A stretch of DNA of 64,000 bases, taken from Lepidurus packardi (taxonomy: Eukaryota > Arthropoda > Branchiopoda > Notostraca > Triopsidae). The position numbers and the translations under genes are program-made. The stretch covers positions 1,741,001 to 1,805,000 of the forward strand of contig JAKZAN010000006.1 in NCBI GenBank assembly GCA_023053545.1, read 5' to 3'. A model generated the notes under the pieces. That model worked only from the letters and a program-made list of their open reading frames with translations. It made no database searches and was not told the origin of the DNA. Shown here piece by piece: positions 45,358 through 58,900 of the stretch. Position 1 is the stretch's first letter, and each line of letters begins with the position of its first letter.

Positions 45358-48189
45358 ATAGTACTTGTACTCAAAAATAGCCCTCATCGAATATATAGCG
45401 CAATGTTCGCATGTTTTTTAAATTAATAGAAGGCCGTACCTCAGGCACGGCTTTTTGAAGCTATCGTTTTCACACTCTTGGAAAACTGTAACCCCCCTTC
45501 TTCTACCGAACTTTACTACTCTTTTTTGGGCCCATGGCCGCCCCTTTTCCCGGCCATTTCCAATGTCCACCTGTGCCCCATTTATCACCAGGGTCCAAAC
45601 ACCCAGCTTTACAGGTTTACGACCCAAGCCACGACCTTATTGGCCCTCGCTTGGTTGCATTCAAAAGCTATAAGAAGAGAGAACCAGGCAAAGGCAAACA
45701 CCCATAGTAGACAAAAGCACCTCATTCTACCTCTTTGCCCTTATCTCGGACGTTTCGAACCCCCAAAAAGTCGACCTAGCTTTTTTCCCCCCTTATCTAG
45801 CCAGCCAGCCACACCTTCCCAGGCAAACGCCCGTTTTCCTGGCCCTTAACTGGCTACTCGACAACGTTCAAGTCAAGCTCAGAAACTGATGGGTTATGGT
45901 TACAGTCATCCTCTTTTCAGACACCTTTGGGAGCCATACTTTGACCAAGCTTGCCCATGAAAAAAGATACAGAATAAGAAACTAAAATAAAGTAAAAAGA
46001 GAGGAAGAAGAAAAGGGAAAGAAAAAAAACAAGAAAGGCTAAGATGGACCTGAACGGAGCCAGAGAGGCTGGGCCATTATAATCGTGGAAATCTACGAGA
46101 GCACAAAGTGTTTGGTGTGTAAGCTCTGCCCTGGTGGAAAATGGCAGCGCCCCGTTTCCGATGTCACGGTTGGCTTCTTGGAGCCCAATTTCCAGGCGAC
46201 ATTATTGTACCCATAAATCCTAGCACCGCCCAGTTCAGTTAGTCTCTCCTCTTCCATCCTCCCTCTTCCCCGAAACTTCCTAACTTCTTACTCTTTGTCT
46301 AAAATACCTCCTCCAAGTAGAAATAAAAATAAAACGGTGGGAAGGTGTCCCAGGTCTGTAAAAATACGGGTTCCAACGAAGTTTCGGGCGCAAAATTACA
46401 GGAGGAAGCGCCTCCATTTCATTGGTGGATAGTAACCCAAGCCTGTCTGTCCCCACGGTTGCGGTTTGGTTTTGCCCGAACCCGGGAAAAAGAAAGAATT
46501 GAAATGAAGCTTGATCTTACATTATTTTTTAATCTGTAATTCCCTCAAGATGAGCTGAGTGGGGGAAACACGGTAAACTATGTACGCGATCAAGGTCAAT
46601 TAATTTTTTGCCCTGTTGGCCCCGTATATTAAGACGAGAGTGAGGCCGCGAACCAAGCCAGAAACTATATTGGGTCGATGAGTCATTCACTCATGTTCTT
46701 TTGTCATCTTGGTCTTCATCAAGTGTGGCTTAATCAAGTCCTTACTTGCTGTTAAAAGGCTCTCTTGAGCCAAGTCAAATGGGAAAGGACTTACCTTCAG
46801 CAAGCAGCAGTCTTCGAGAAGGTCCTTTTTTCCGCATTTGCAACAAATGACTTGCAGGACAGAGCCAGCTTGGAGCAGGAAATAAAAACAACAACAACCA
46901 AATCTCGGATGGAATATCGTCACTCGACACACTCGCACTTCTAATTCCTTTGTGGTTTCAAGTCTGCGCGACAATTTCTACGGAACCCGATGGCAAAAAG
47001 TCACGAAAGTCCGAAAAGATGTAAGCAAAACTGCTTCGCTTTCCGTGTAGGCTCGCTTGTCGTCACACTGCAAGGGCAATCCAAAGTCGCATCACTCCAG
47101 CCACGCCAAAAAAGTCTTGCCAGAAACTCAAGCGATATTAAACGGTGTTCCAAGTCCACTGACACTCGCTTCGTTTGCATAAGATCGACCTTTCAGACAG
47201 GGGTTCTCCGATTCCGGTTCCAACCTGAAACAGACAAAACGTTTTCCAATTAGTAAAAATCCAGAGTCCGTAAATAGATATATAGATACATATACCAAAC
47301 ACATTCACAGAAGACCATGTCAATACCCAGAAACCTGAACTGTTGACTTGTTTGTTTAGGACTTTGGCTCATCGCAGCCAGGTTTTTCATCCACGAAAAC
47401 TGGACTGCGGTGTATACACAGGTAGAAAGATAGAAAGTACGGATTAAATCGGCGGGGGTCAAGTTCAAAGGGAATTGGGAAAGTTTTGTAAAAGGCCCAT
47501 CGTTTTTTTTGTTCGCTATCAAAGTAGGCAATTAGTAATGCACGACAGTTTAAGACTAAAGCGAGACGCTTGTACGCATGTCACACAGATGAAACGCAGA
47601 CTTGCTTGCGTCTCTCCTCCATCACACACTCCAAGACAGAAGCCCCAAGTCTGCGAGGCTTCTGGTGCTCAAAATCAACTGTCAACCATAACAGCGTGAA
47701 ATTTGCATATGTTGACTAATCTTAAACACCCACTTGCGTAGTAACGGGTAAGGAAAAGTACCTTAAAACTCAACCAAATTCCATGCCAAGTTACATGTGT
47801 TGTGTTTAGTGTACAAGTCCGTGGCTATTTTGGCTTTCTCACGCAAGCGGAATCAAGTACAGGTGGGCTGAGCCAGAAATAAACTCTTCCTCACTTAGCC
47901 GAGCTCACTACTAGAAGCGTGAAGCGCATGGAGGATAGAACTGAAAAATCGGGAGCGATTCACCACTTGGAAAAGAAGTACACCGTATAAAACTACCCCA
48001 TTTGTATCCTTGTCAATAGTCAAAACCTAATGTTTGCGTGTGGGACCGTGGCGAACTTCTGTACTTCGGGGAAAAAAATAATATGCAAATGAAGTCAAAA
48101 TTATGCAAAACACCTTACCTAAGCACTTGTGAGTTTCGAGTTGCAGGTTAGGGAAGTGGGTGTGAGAGGGATTCACTTTTTTTTGCAGT

Positions 48190-48590
48190 TGTAGGTTTGG
48201 CACGATGGCCGGGAACAGAATGCTTCTCTACTGCCTGCGCCGCAGGTCGGTGTCGGTCTGGCCGTGTTGCCGTCCGTGGTAGACGGCCGGAGCACCGGTG
48301 CTCGCTATGCTGTGCTATGCTGCCCGGCTCGACCCGGCCCAACTTGGCCAGACTTAAAACCGCGGGAGACACACGGGGAGGGGGAGGCGCGCTCACGGCA
48401 TACAGACGGCCACGACACACCTCCATACCGTATACCCCAAATGCTATATTACGCACACCGGGCCACCAGGGCGTATCACACTTGGCACAGGAAGCTTTAA
48501 GTTGGGCGGGGACTTTTCCTCCACAGCGAACGTGGGGAACTCTCTCTGTCCTCCTAGAAAAGTCCACGAAAGCAAGGGAGAGCATTTAAA
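48190..48590. other. GC/CpG-rich island, possible distal promoter
   Basis: About 400 bases clearly richer in G+C and CpG than the surroundings. Long open frames on both strands (145 codons minus, 130 plus) follow simply from low stop density. A strong minus-strand donor (GCTTAG|GTAAGG, donor near 48116) lies just downstream of the island on the minus strand. That would suit a non-coding first exon of the zfh1 long transcript. Inference only. Confidence 0.3.
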
Positions 48591-51500
48591 GGTGAAATAA
48601 ACAAAACGTGCCAGTAAAAATTCCCTGACTTGCTCTCCTCAGATCCCCCCGAAAATCGAAAAAGGTGGGCCGAGAAGTCATTTGAGAGCCGGACGAACCT
48701 ATACAACCCCAACAATTCCGAGAACTTGCTTTTGCTTTACTTTCTGTAGTTTTCCGCTCGGATCAAGTGTCGGATCTAATGTTCAGTAGAATTCCGCTGG
48801 ATCATATCCAATATATGTGCGTGCAGGATACCAGGCTAACTTTTGTCAACGTAAAGGTAAACTGGGTTACATTTAACAAGATCATTTTTAAAGAAACACA
48901 ACATTGAACAGGTTCGTTTAGTAAAATTCCAAAGAAATAAATGAGAAGTGTAATCGCCATTCTTACATTTCGCATACTCGAGAGTCTACACGGTTAAAAT
49001 CTCATAATTTCTCATAGGTTGACGCCAATCACAAACGGAAGACTATGAATACTACAGTTATTAGCAAGCGAGATTCTTTATACAAGCCCTTAACGCAGCA
49101 CCTTTGTGGCTTGTAAGCCCTTTAATGCAGCACCTATTATAGCTTATTTCAGTAGACGAAAACATCACGTTCTGGATTTGTTCCCATTCTTTATGTTGCA
49201 AGTAATATACCTGTAAAAACTCGACAGCGTTCAGGTAACGCATTTTGTCGGTTTTCGTAACAGTTTTCTTATTTGAATCCAATTTAAAGTCAATTTTCTA
49301 AACTTAAATGTCGCCCTTTCTGAACAATTATGGGAGCGAGAATGAAAAATAACGTTTGGTTGCCGATTCAAATTTCCGTCGCTAAGGTCTTTTTTGTATG
49401 TATTAGAATCGGTCACAATATCGATAACTATTGACTTAACGATTTTTCCAAAGTCTGCTGCAATGAAGAGCGAGTAACTAACTAACAAGTAATAATTAAA
49501 CAGTATTAATAAGCTGCAGAATTAGCCTACAAAACTTTAATCAAAACTTAGTTTTTCTTTAAAACTACTCATTTGTGTTTCAGATCGATACCAAGGATTC
49601 CTATATCGATTAAGCTAAAAAGTAGGTCAATGTTGTTCGCTTTTGTTGGGGGAAGGCAACGGATTTCGGTTATTTTAGAGAAATTGAGTGAATTGAGAGG
49701 TTTATTAGACAGTGAAAATTACAGTGTAACATCAAGTATTCAATTCGACATATTATAATTGATATAGTAAGTCTAGTCTTGCGTTTCCTACACTACAGTT
49801 TGCCAATGAAGGTGCCAAACTGATTGATGATTGATGACAAACCCCATGCAAGTTCTTGTCTTGTTTTCCTGGCATGCTGCCTCGGTGTTGTTGCCGTGCT
49901 AGCTTTTAACAGCCCTCGCATGGATATTTTTTGTGTGTGTAAGAATATCAAAGACATCCACATCTGAAGTTTTCAAGTATTGTTGAGAATCTGTCTTCTG
50001 TTAATGTGCTACTAATCCTGTCCTTGTGCTTTTAGTTCCTTTCGGTTTCGTGCTAGATCGTCTGGTTTTTCTAGCGGGATAAGATATTAAGTGTCACTTT
50101 TCTATCTAAGATCATATGTCCATCTCAACCTGACCCTGAACTCCGCATCAAAAGTAGTAAAAAATTCCGTGCTAAGCTTCAACTTCTCCATTACACCTGA
50201 GCTAAACGCATCACTTGAATGTTATTGGTCAAGCTTTGGTTGCGTCTGTGCTCCACCCCAAGTCCACTCCTCGCGATCATAAATTTGAAATCACAGGTCT
50301 TGATTTAGCGAATGGAAAAGACAGCGGATGGAAGGGAAAGACAAGAGAACCTTTCCAAACCTAAACCTCTTTAAGAGCAAAGTATAGGGGTAGTAGGGGG
50401 AGGGGGGGAAAGGAAGCTTCGTCAGCATCCTGTGCATGTGCTCTTGGCTTTGGCTCATCTATTGCCCAGCCTCTCCTCCCAGCTTCATCTCTCCCTTGCC
50501 CTGGCTCCTGGACACACATAGCTTGAGCCATTACCTTTTCGTCCTTTTACCTTCCTCGCATACACACACACATTGCCCTCATTTCCGTCCAAGCAAGCCT
50601 CATTTCTCCATCCGTTTCTTGGCCTCCTGCAAGACACAGATAGCAGATAACAGGCTCCTGCTCTCCTGTGTCGCAGAAATGCGAGGTCTTTTCTGTCATA
50701 CATATCCCTTTTCCTCTTGCCTTTTCTCCTGGAAGCTTCAAGTTTTCACCCCCAAAAAGACCGAAAAAAGGAAGGCTGTCATCTTCCACCTGGACTCGCT
50801 TGTCTCTCCTCTTCTCGGAAATTGTAGGCATACCCAGTCTTACTTTGCTTCTTATAAGTCTTCCGGAGAGACTCTCACGCTTTACCAGAAATTCATTAGA
50901 GTCATTTATCCCGAGAGTTGGTGTGTCGGTGAAAAATGAGGACCGATTTGTATGTGTCTCTACTTTCAGCTCCGACGTAGGAGTGTAGGAGCGTCTTCGT
51001 CACTTGAGCGTCTGGTCTATCGCAAATACAGTCTTCCTAGCGGTGTTTCGCGATTTTGTTAACTTGACCCTCCAGTCTGGTCACTGACCAGTACCGAAAT
51101 AAGGGCGCTTAATTGCATGTAATAGCTAGTGTGGCTGTCTTGACTCTGGCGGACTCGTAAAACGAAACTTTTCCTTCAACCCTTTCCAGGGGAGTAGTAC
51201 ACCAGGTTGTCCGACTTTTAGTAGAAATTGTCAACAAGTGAAAAGGCTTTAATGAACCCGCCTTTCAAACGGGTTGACAGGGCCATATGCACTCCTGTGC
51301 ACTGTGCAGGCCACCTTGTTTTTCGCACAGCGTCAGCCCCACACCACAACCCATTCTCGCCTTCATTTGCATGACAAGGAGTGTCGGAAAAGCGTCAGGA
51401 TCAGGTTGAGTTCACAGGTTCCTTCCTGTCCTTAATTTAACTTTTTTTTCATCCTTTTTTTTGTGGAGTAGGTCCTCTTCCACTGCCGGGATTCGTTTTG

Positions 51501-52529
51501 TCAAGTAGCATAGTAGTAGTGGCTCGTATGTTAATCTCGAACGAGCATATATAATCCGCCATCTCAGTGGCTCATCACCGCCTATTCATGGCTGAGGCTT
51601 AGGGTCACGTGTCCCACAGCCAGCATCGCATCCCGACGTGGATCGTCGTCACGGCCATGAGCACTGAGCAATTCTTCATGCTCTCGTAGGAGCCGTGTTC
51701 CTGTTCCTGGCATCAATCCTCCGGCGAAAAGGATCCCACGTATATGCCGTACTGACGCTACGATTACGGAGAGAAAGGAGCAAGCAGATTGCATTTATGA
51801 GATGAGGGAGGATGCTGAGCCGTGAACTCGAAAGCTCGGACTCTGTTGCGTGCGAAGGCCCCTTTTTGGTTCCCATGAAACTCTGCCAATAAAGTAATAT
51901 TGTAGAACAGCATCCCAAACCCTCCTCCCCCACCTTCAACGCCCTTTATACTGGATGAGGCGTTCTATGATGCATCCAGGAGGGGGGCAAGTTACTGTGA
52001 AGCTCTGGCACTGAGAGGAGGAGTTTTAACGAGAATAATTTTTCTTAGCACCCCTTGCTGCTGTCTCGGACCGAATTAGTTCGAGTCGACAATTCCCATT
52101 TGGCCGAGCGTTAATGACAGCTTCCATTCTTTATCCGAGGAGCAGGTCAGGTGCTCTTATTTGGTATGCAGCCAGGGCTTATAGAATCAACCTATCCTGG
52201 CGTCGAACATCTTGACAGGTAAAAAGCGCCAGGAATAGACTTACACCGGCGCCGCCGAGCCCCATATGGTCGCACGTGTTCTCTTCTGTGTAACTTGTGC
52301 TTGGCTAACGTAAATTTGGCCCCTGAGTAACGCTCTAAACTGTTGTAATAACTATTACGCTTTGCTTTGTGAAAATACGAAGACAAGGTTTGCGAAAAAT
52401 ATAATTTCAATGGGAAGTAAAGGGGAGTTATTCATCTTTAGTATCTTGTTTTTAAAAAATGCATAAAACTCTAGTTTCGAGGTTTATTTCCATCATCCGC
52501 GATTTAGAAACAAAGCCATTAAAGAAATT

Positions 52530-52745
52530 TCAAGAATAGGGTCACGTGGCTTGCTGGCGTCACAGATGTATTTATGCCTTTGTTTACTATCTTAAACAGG
52601 GAAATAAACAGTAACTGTGGTAACAAGCGCCGAAGTCGACGCCATGGAAGGTCTGTGACGTCATAATATGAAATTTTGTGTACCAATAACGCGTGAACGT
52701 CTGGCCACCGACATGTGTAACACAATTCGTGGTTTTTACAGTAAT
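52530..52745 (+). repeat. Dispersed repeat family, copy B
   Basis: Contains the family blocks GGCGTCACAGATG, TTGTTTAC, TGTGGTAACAAGCGCCG and GGTCTGTGACGTCATAA in the same order as copies A and C. GTCACAGA near the left and TCTGTGACGTCAT near the right are complementary, so the family has imperfect terminal inverted repeats. Confidence 0.6.
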
Positions 52746-54703
52746 AAGGACTAGAATAACAAGCCGTCAAAATCTCAACATGTGATTTTGACCAGTTCCA
52801 AAACGTATTGAACCGTGGCTTTGCATCGCGTAGCAGACATAGTTTACCTTTCGTATTTATAAAGGGGAAGCTCCGATGCGAAACCAGACGCTGAAATATC
52901 TCGTTGTGTGGCGTATGTTACCTCAATCTTAATTCTAACCCCCCCTCTTCGTAAATATCCATCCACGTGCCCCGTTGCACAAACGTTTGTCAAAGCTTAA
53001 ACAAGCCCAACGGCGCCCTCATTGTCCGTGTGCACCGGGCCGATCCGTCCGTCCCCGTATAGTACAGCCAGGTTGAATCACAATATCTCTCCCCTTGCGC
53101 CCTGATGCCGCTATCCCAAGTGCAGACAACGACCGACAGAAGAGAAAAGGAGCATGAGTGAAGCCAGATCCAAAGAAAAGGATGCATATGGCCAGGGATT
53201 GAGCTTACCTCAGCATCCCATCAGATTCTGCTGCTGCACCCCTTTCGCCTTTTCTATCACGCGGGCACAGCCAGAGCTAATGGCATCTTTTGTTACCCCC
53301 TATACACCACACACCCACCCACTCTCTTTATCTTTTACTATACGACTCGTCGTTTTCCTAACGGTCTTTGGCAATGCAGCATACTTTATATGGAAACGAA
53401 CCCCCAGTTACTGAATTGTCCATGATTTGATTACGGACCTCTTCTGCAATACTTCAACCCCCTAACCAGCGGCTTTCTGCTTTTGTCTTGGGATCAAATT
53501 TGAATTTTTGTTGGCGTGCGAATGAAATATTTGTAACGGCCTTGCCTTGTAAAACCTTCTTTCTTTTTTTTAGTTGCTTTGCCTGATTTGCTCTGTTTTT
53601 TCCCATAGAACCCCAGGACGCATCACACGATGCCACAGTTGGAATGATTTAAAGTGTATGAGCACTACACTGGAGCCATTATTTTAATTGGGCTAGAAGG
53701 AAAGGAGAGCGCCCCAAACCACCAAGACTGAGCATCGCTCCCCAGTTTTTCTGAGGTGAGTGAGTAATGGTTAGACACGGAGTAATAGCCATTTATCTCG
53801 AGCCAAAAGTGCCCAGGAAATTTGGAATAGTGTAAGAGGCCCGCTTTACCAACCTTTATACGTCCTCCTCTCACATAGAAAACTGTCTGTATTGAGGAAA
53901 GACCAGACCCTGTATGGACAAGTGTGTGGAATCTCGTAGGGGTAACACAAACCGATGGCAGCTCAACATGAAAAATAATCCTACCCAATTGCTAAGGGAT
54001 TTTCTGGCAAGAGCTAGTTGATTAAGTTTGCCAAAACTAAATAGAAAAGAAAAGAAAACATTGATTCAGCGCGTGGCATTACGAAACGCATTTATAAACT
54101 AATCCAGAGCCTTTAAAGTCAGTTCGACTGCCGTTTTCTGGTTCCTTTCGTTGCCGAACTTACCTTAAGGGTCAAAACATGTCACCTGAAATGCGCTTTC
54201 GTGAGGTTTATTTTGCCAGCAAAGTGGCTTACGCCTCGCACGGCGAACTTTTCAAGCTGTGAAAAAAAAAAAGAAAAAAAGTTGGAGAGCTGCTCGACGC
54301 CAACCTGGAGCTGAAGCTATTTACCTCTGGAAGCCCCGCCCCCCTTGCCTCAGTCCGTCGCTCTGGCTGGTTTCTTTGTTCTCTCGCGAGGTCTCCTCTT
54401 TCGTATAGCAGTAAAACCTTACCTCATTTGAATTGTAAATCCGTCCCACCTTTGCCTCCCAACAAAAAGGTAGCAAGGGGTGGAGGAGAGAGAGAGAGGA
54501 GGAAAAGCCATTGCTTTGGCAAAGCAGCAAATTCGTCATTCACCCCCTCGCTTCCATTGCCTTTTTTGACGCTGTATACTGGCCTATTCAAGCGAAAACC
54601 ATTCGGTATGGCACGCCGGCACGCGCCGAACATCTCTTTCTTGTGCTCGTCTCTCCTCTTCCCCCCGATATATTATGTTTTCCATATTCGCTCGCCTGCC
54701 CTC

Positions 54704-54717
54704 CCCCCCCCCCCCCG
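54704..54717. repeat. Poly(C) tract
   Basis: About 14 C in a pyrimidine-rich stretch followed by a CT/GT-rich region to 54795. Confidence 0.85.
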
Positions 54718-55755
54718 GTTCACCCTCTCTCTCTACCTTTTAATATATTCCCTTTTGGACGCGCTGTCCTGTGTGTATGTGTATGTGTGTGTGTATGCCC
54801 CATTTCGCTTTCCCGATCGCGGCGGAAGATGTGCACCTTACGCGTACGCCTGCCGAAGTAGATCTCCCCACGATGTTTACCTTGGCCAGTAGCCCAACTT
54901 CATCTTTTCATCTGGAAAAAGGTACTCGAATGCCCTTGGTTGAGGGGGAGATGTATGAGGGAAAAAGGCAGCATATCAGGAGGTGTTTGTGGACTTGCTT
55001 TGTCCTTTCTTGTTTCTTCTTCTTTTTTTCCCCTCCTCTTTTCTGGCTGAAGCTGTTACGAGGTCCCGCAAAGAAATGGTCGATGAAAGCCTTCTATCAA
55101 GGTCGGAGATGTTCGGCCAAGCGTCCCAAGTACCCTTTTCCATGAGACTTTTCCCTTGATTCTTGTGGTTTTGTTGGAGCTCGGGATTAGAGTTCCCTCC
55201 CTTGGAATCCTTGGACAGGGAATAGTAGTGGTATTTGCACAGGTCGACACACACACGTCAAATCCCTGACTGTCACAGACTCATGGTATGATTTAGGGTT
55301 CTGTTTGCCAGGTTGGGGGGCAGGACTTGGAACCTGGAGTACCATATATACCTTCTTGAGAACCGCAAAAGGTGCACGCGGTAGTCTGTCAATACACACG
55401 GCCCAGGAGGTATTGATGTGGGGGTTTGTTAGCTGTTGGGCTAAATTGGCGTACTGCAAATACTGCTGTGCCTGGGTTTTACCTTGATTGCAAAACGGCC
55501 CTTTTCATTTAGGACCGTTTCCCAGGTGGAAGGCTCTTCAACTTGATTTGGAGCGGTGTTTGACCAAGAGATTGCTTGGACAATTAGTAATGCTTCTTTG
55601 TGGTAATTTAAAGCACAATAGCCTACCCCACAAAAACAACCTTATTTTTAAAAAAACAACAAAAATTCTGGTTCATTGTGATATGTTGAAGATAATTTTG
55701 CTTTTTTGTTTATTTATGATTTAGACTCCCCATCATGCACGAAGAAGTTCCAATG

Positions 55756-55925
55756 CTATAAAATAACTTTTGACGTCACAGACGTCTCAGAATCCATGCA
55801 TCCGAGAGCCTTGTTTACATTTGTAAGCAAGTAAATAAAAACCACGGAACAAGCGTCGTAAGCCACGATACGTCTGTGATGTCATAACTGTACATGCCAA
55901 GAAACTTCAACTCGTCATAAAAATT
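55756..55925 (+). repeat. Dispersed repeat family, copy C
   Basis: The left block TGACGTCACAGACGT and right block ACGTCTGTGATGTCATAA are near-perfect inverse complements, giving the clearest terminal inverted repeats of the family. Internal blocks TTGTTTACATTTG and CACGGAACAAGCGTCG match copies A and B. Confidence 0.65.
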
Positions 55926-58900
55926 CGTAAAAAATTGAAAACCAACTTCTTCTTTTCTAGTTTACAATGTAGCCTACAAGCATTGAATAAAACTACAGCA
56001 AAATAGCAGTAAAGGAGCTAATTTTTGTAACAAAAAAATATAGTATTGTAAATTTCTGTATTGGAGCGATACGGGTAAGTTACTTGGCTAGGATTTTTGC
56101 CCTGATTTCTGTTCTTTTGAGGAGAATCTTTCACGGGGGAATAGCTTCACACATGCTGGATGTGTTGTAATCTCACGGCCCCAGACTTTGAGAGACAATC
56201 CCCTAACTTGACAAGATGACTCCACTGGTCCCGGTTCTCTCAACTCGCGTAAGCTGCTCTGTTATCCCTTGGAAACGTAAAAGAGAAGCCGTGATCGGTA
56301 GCCTTCTGTCACGGTTAGTCAATAATTGCCTTCTCCTGCGTGATGTCCCGTATCACCATTGCACTTGGCAAAGAGAGTCGGACAGTCCTAAATCTTGCTT
56401 TCGAAAGAAAAGAGAGAGAGATTTTGACACCTTCGGAAAGCCTGTCATCCCGTGCGATCTGGGTCAATTCTGATTTTTATTAGGAAGGACACGAGAGGGA
56501 GTGGAATCGGAGTACTGTCGTCAAGAGCAGTTGATAATAGGCTCAATTGTAAGAAATGGAAAGGGTCGCCCGGAGTGCGCATAGTAGAGCGCTATAAAAG
56601 TGCTATATTAGAGGTTGAATAGATTGCATTGAGCGAAACGGAACGGAGATGAGAATTGCCGTGGCTGGGGCTTGCGTGTGCTCGTCTGCTCGTCTACTCC
56701 CAAACCGCCCTTGTCCCATCCCTCGATCCTGGAGTCTTTTTAATCCTGTGCATATTGACAAAGGCTTGATGGTGATCCTGACTCGGCTCCTGTTCCGTTT
56801 GGAACAAACCGTGTGTTTACCTTAGTGTGGAAAGTAAGCCCAGACCCAAACCGAATTCCTTGAACTTGCCTCCCACCCAACCCTATCCGAGAAAAAAAGG
56901 CAGAAAGCAAGACAGAAAGTCAAAAATTAGTTCATCGAAACATGGACCCGGATTTTGATTAGAATTGCCAAAAAAGATCAAGTTTCCCCACTAGCAAATA
57001 TAAACAAGCATTAGATTTTTCCAGAACGACTTCTCTTATTGTGTACCACAATTTGAATGAAATTGATCCAGTCGTTCTGAGAGGAGATAACGTGAAAACG
57101 AAGTAAACGAGCTGTTGAGAGAAAACGGGTGCAGCTAAACAAAAGCAAAAACACGAAAGTCAAAGGAGTGTGTAGGAGAACATCTACATAACTCGACGCA
57201 ATTAAGCGCCTTTTGTCTGCCTTCTTTTGATAAATTTCCCTTCGCTTCGCTCTTAGCTTCCGTTTCGGTAAGAGCGAGCTTTTAACTTTTTTTAGAAACA
57301 ACTTCTTATCAGTGTTTATATATGTTGGAATTGAAATGGCTGGAAACTTTTTCTCTGTTGTTGTGGAAAGCACCCCCTTCAAAAAAAAAAAAAGAAAGTC
57401 GCCAAAATACCTTGTATCAGTTTTACACACCTTCGTGCCCCCGTATTAGCAAGTCGGGGGCCAAAAAAGAAAATAGATAATGAGAAGAAAAAGTGTTTCT
57501 CTTTCATATCCAACTCTCATCAGTCGTGGCTTTTATATGAGGGATGTAATTAATTTTTTACGCTCTAATAAGCTTCTGTAGCACGCTCTTGCCGTTGTAT
57601 CCCAAGTCTTGGAAGAGATGCTTTCATTACCTTTATAGCTTTTGGCGATTGTCCATATAAGAGCGACGCGCAAGACAAGGTGAAAGAAAAACGGGAAAAT
57701 GGTGAAAAGAAAAGAAGAGACGGTTTGGGTCGTACGTATGTGTATAGATCCGTTCTTATCATCTACATCTTTTACCTATATAGCCTTTTGGGCCACCCCA
57801 ACCCCCCCTAATCAATAAATTCAAGACGTGGGAAGCATGTTGGCATGTCAGCAGCAGATCGCCAGCTTCCATGCCTTGAACTGCTTATAAGTGCTTTTTT
57901 TCTTGTCTTTCCTTTACTTTCTATTTTTCCGTTTTATAAAGGAGGTTTGGGATGGTGAATCTAATTCTGGTATGCACTATTAAACGTACGAATCTTCCTT
58001 TATTTTGTATTTTTTTCCTACTCCTTTTACCTTGACGCCTACAATAATAGGCTGTTGGACCTGGCCAGCGGGCACGTATACTATTTTTTTGTTGCCTCAC
58101 CAAATTCATCTCTTGGGCATTTTTATTTTATCATTTTGGATTCCGCGTAAGGATATTTTCGTGTTTCTTTAACTCAGTATGTCTTTGAAGCGGCGACGTT
58201 TTCAAACTGGATTGAGCACTGGTTCGCTGTAGATATGCGTATTTACGCGGAGATTAATGAGCCAATTATGGATCTGGATGCAGAATTCGATGCTACACAC
58301 AGTACCGAAATTTGGTTGGATATCTTTGGTTAGTTTAAGGTTTCGACACCAGGATGTTTAAAGCATTCCATTCCGCTCGACGCATATCGTGACGTCTTAC
58401 TGAAAGCGCGTCTTTTTTTTTTTTTTTTCGTTTTAATTGTCGCTGGGGCCAGAAGTCGTGGTGGTGGTCTGGTCTGTGCACCAAGGCGAAAAGCTCTGCA
58501 TGAAATATTTGTTCGCATTCTTTGCTTTGAACCGGTATGAGGCGTTTTGCTGGAAATTTGGACCCAAACACAAGGACAGCAAATAGGACCGTACCGTTCA
58601 TTATGCGTGACAAGTTTGCGGCCGTGCTTTGCGATGCTGTCGAGGTTAGGGGATCGTATCGAACCGTATTTGAAGCCCAGGACGCCTGCAAAACATGATG
58701 TCAGCGTCGACTTGGTCGCTTACGGCGCCTGCTTACCTGGCCAAGGTGCTAGAAAGGGAGAGAATCGACCAGTCACACCAGCGCTGGATGCTGATGTGTT
58801 CCCGAGACGGCGACACACCGTAGCACGGCAAAAGGATTGTTTGGGTGCATGCCCGTAGACTTTTGCTTTGGAGAAAGCGATGTGTGCAAAAAGGCAGAAG

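Noticed and set aside
47583-47624. Short minus-strand frame MEERRKQVCVSSV as a ZEB first exon
   Set aside because: It has the RRKQ string, but is followed by a stop and has no usable donor.
48148-48589. Opposed 145- and 130-codon frames
   Set aside because: Explained by low stop-codon density in a GC-rich island. The minus frame stops before the donor that could make it an exon.
50436-50939. 167-codon plus-strand open frame
   Set aside because: Composition reflects a CT-rich stretch. A dense antisense frame overlaps it, and no motif is recognisable.
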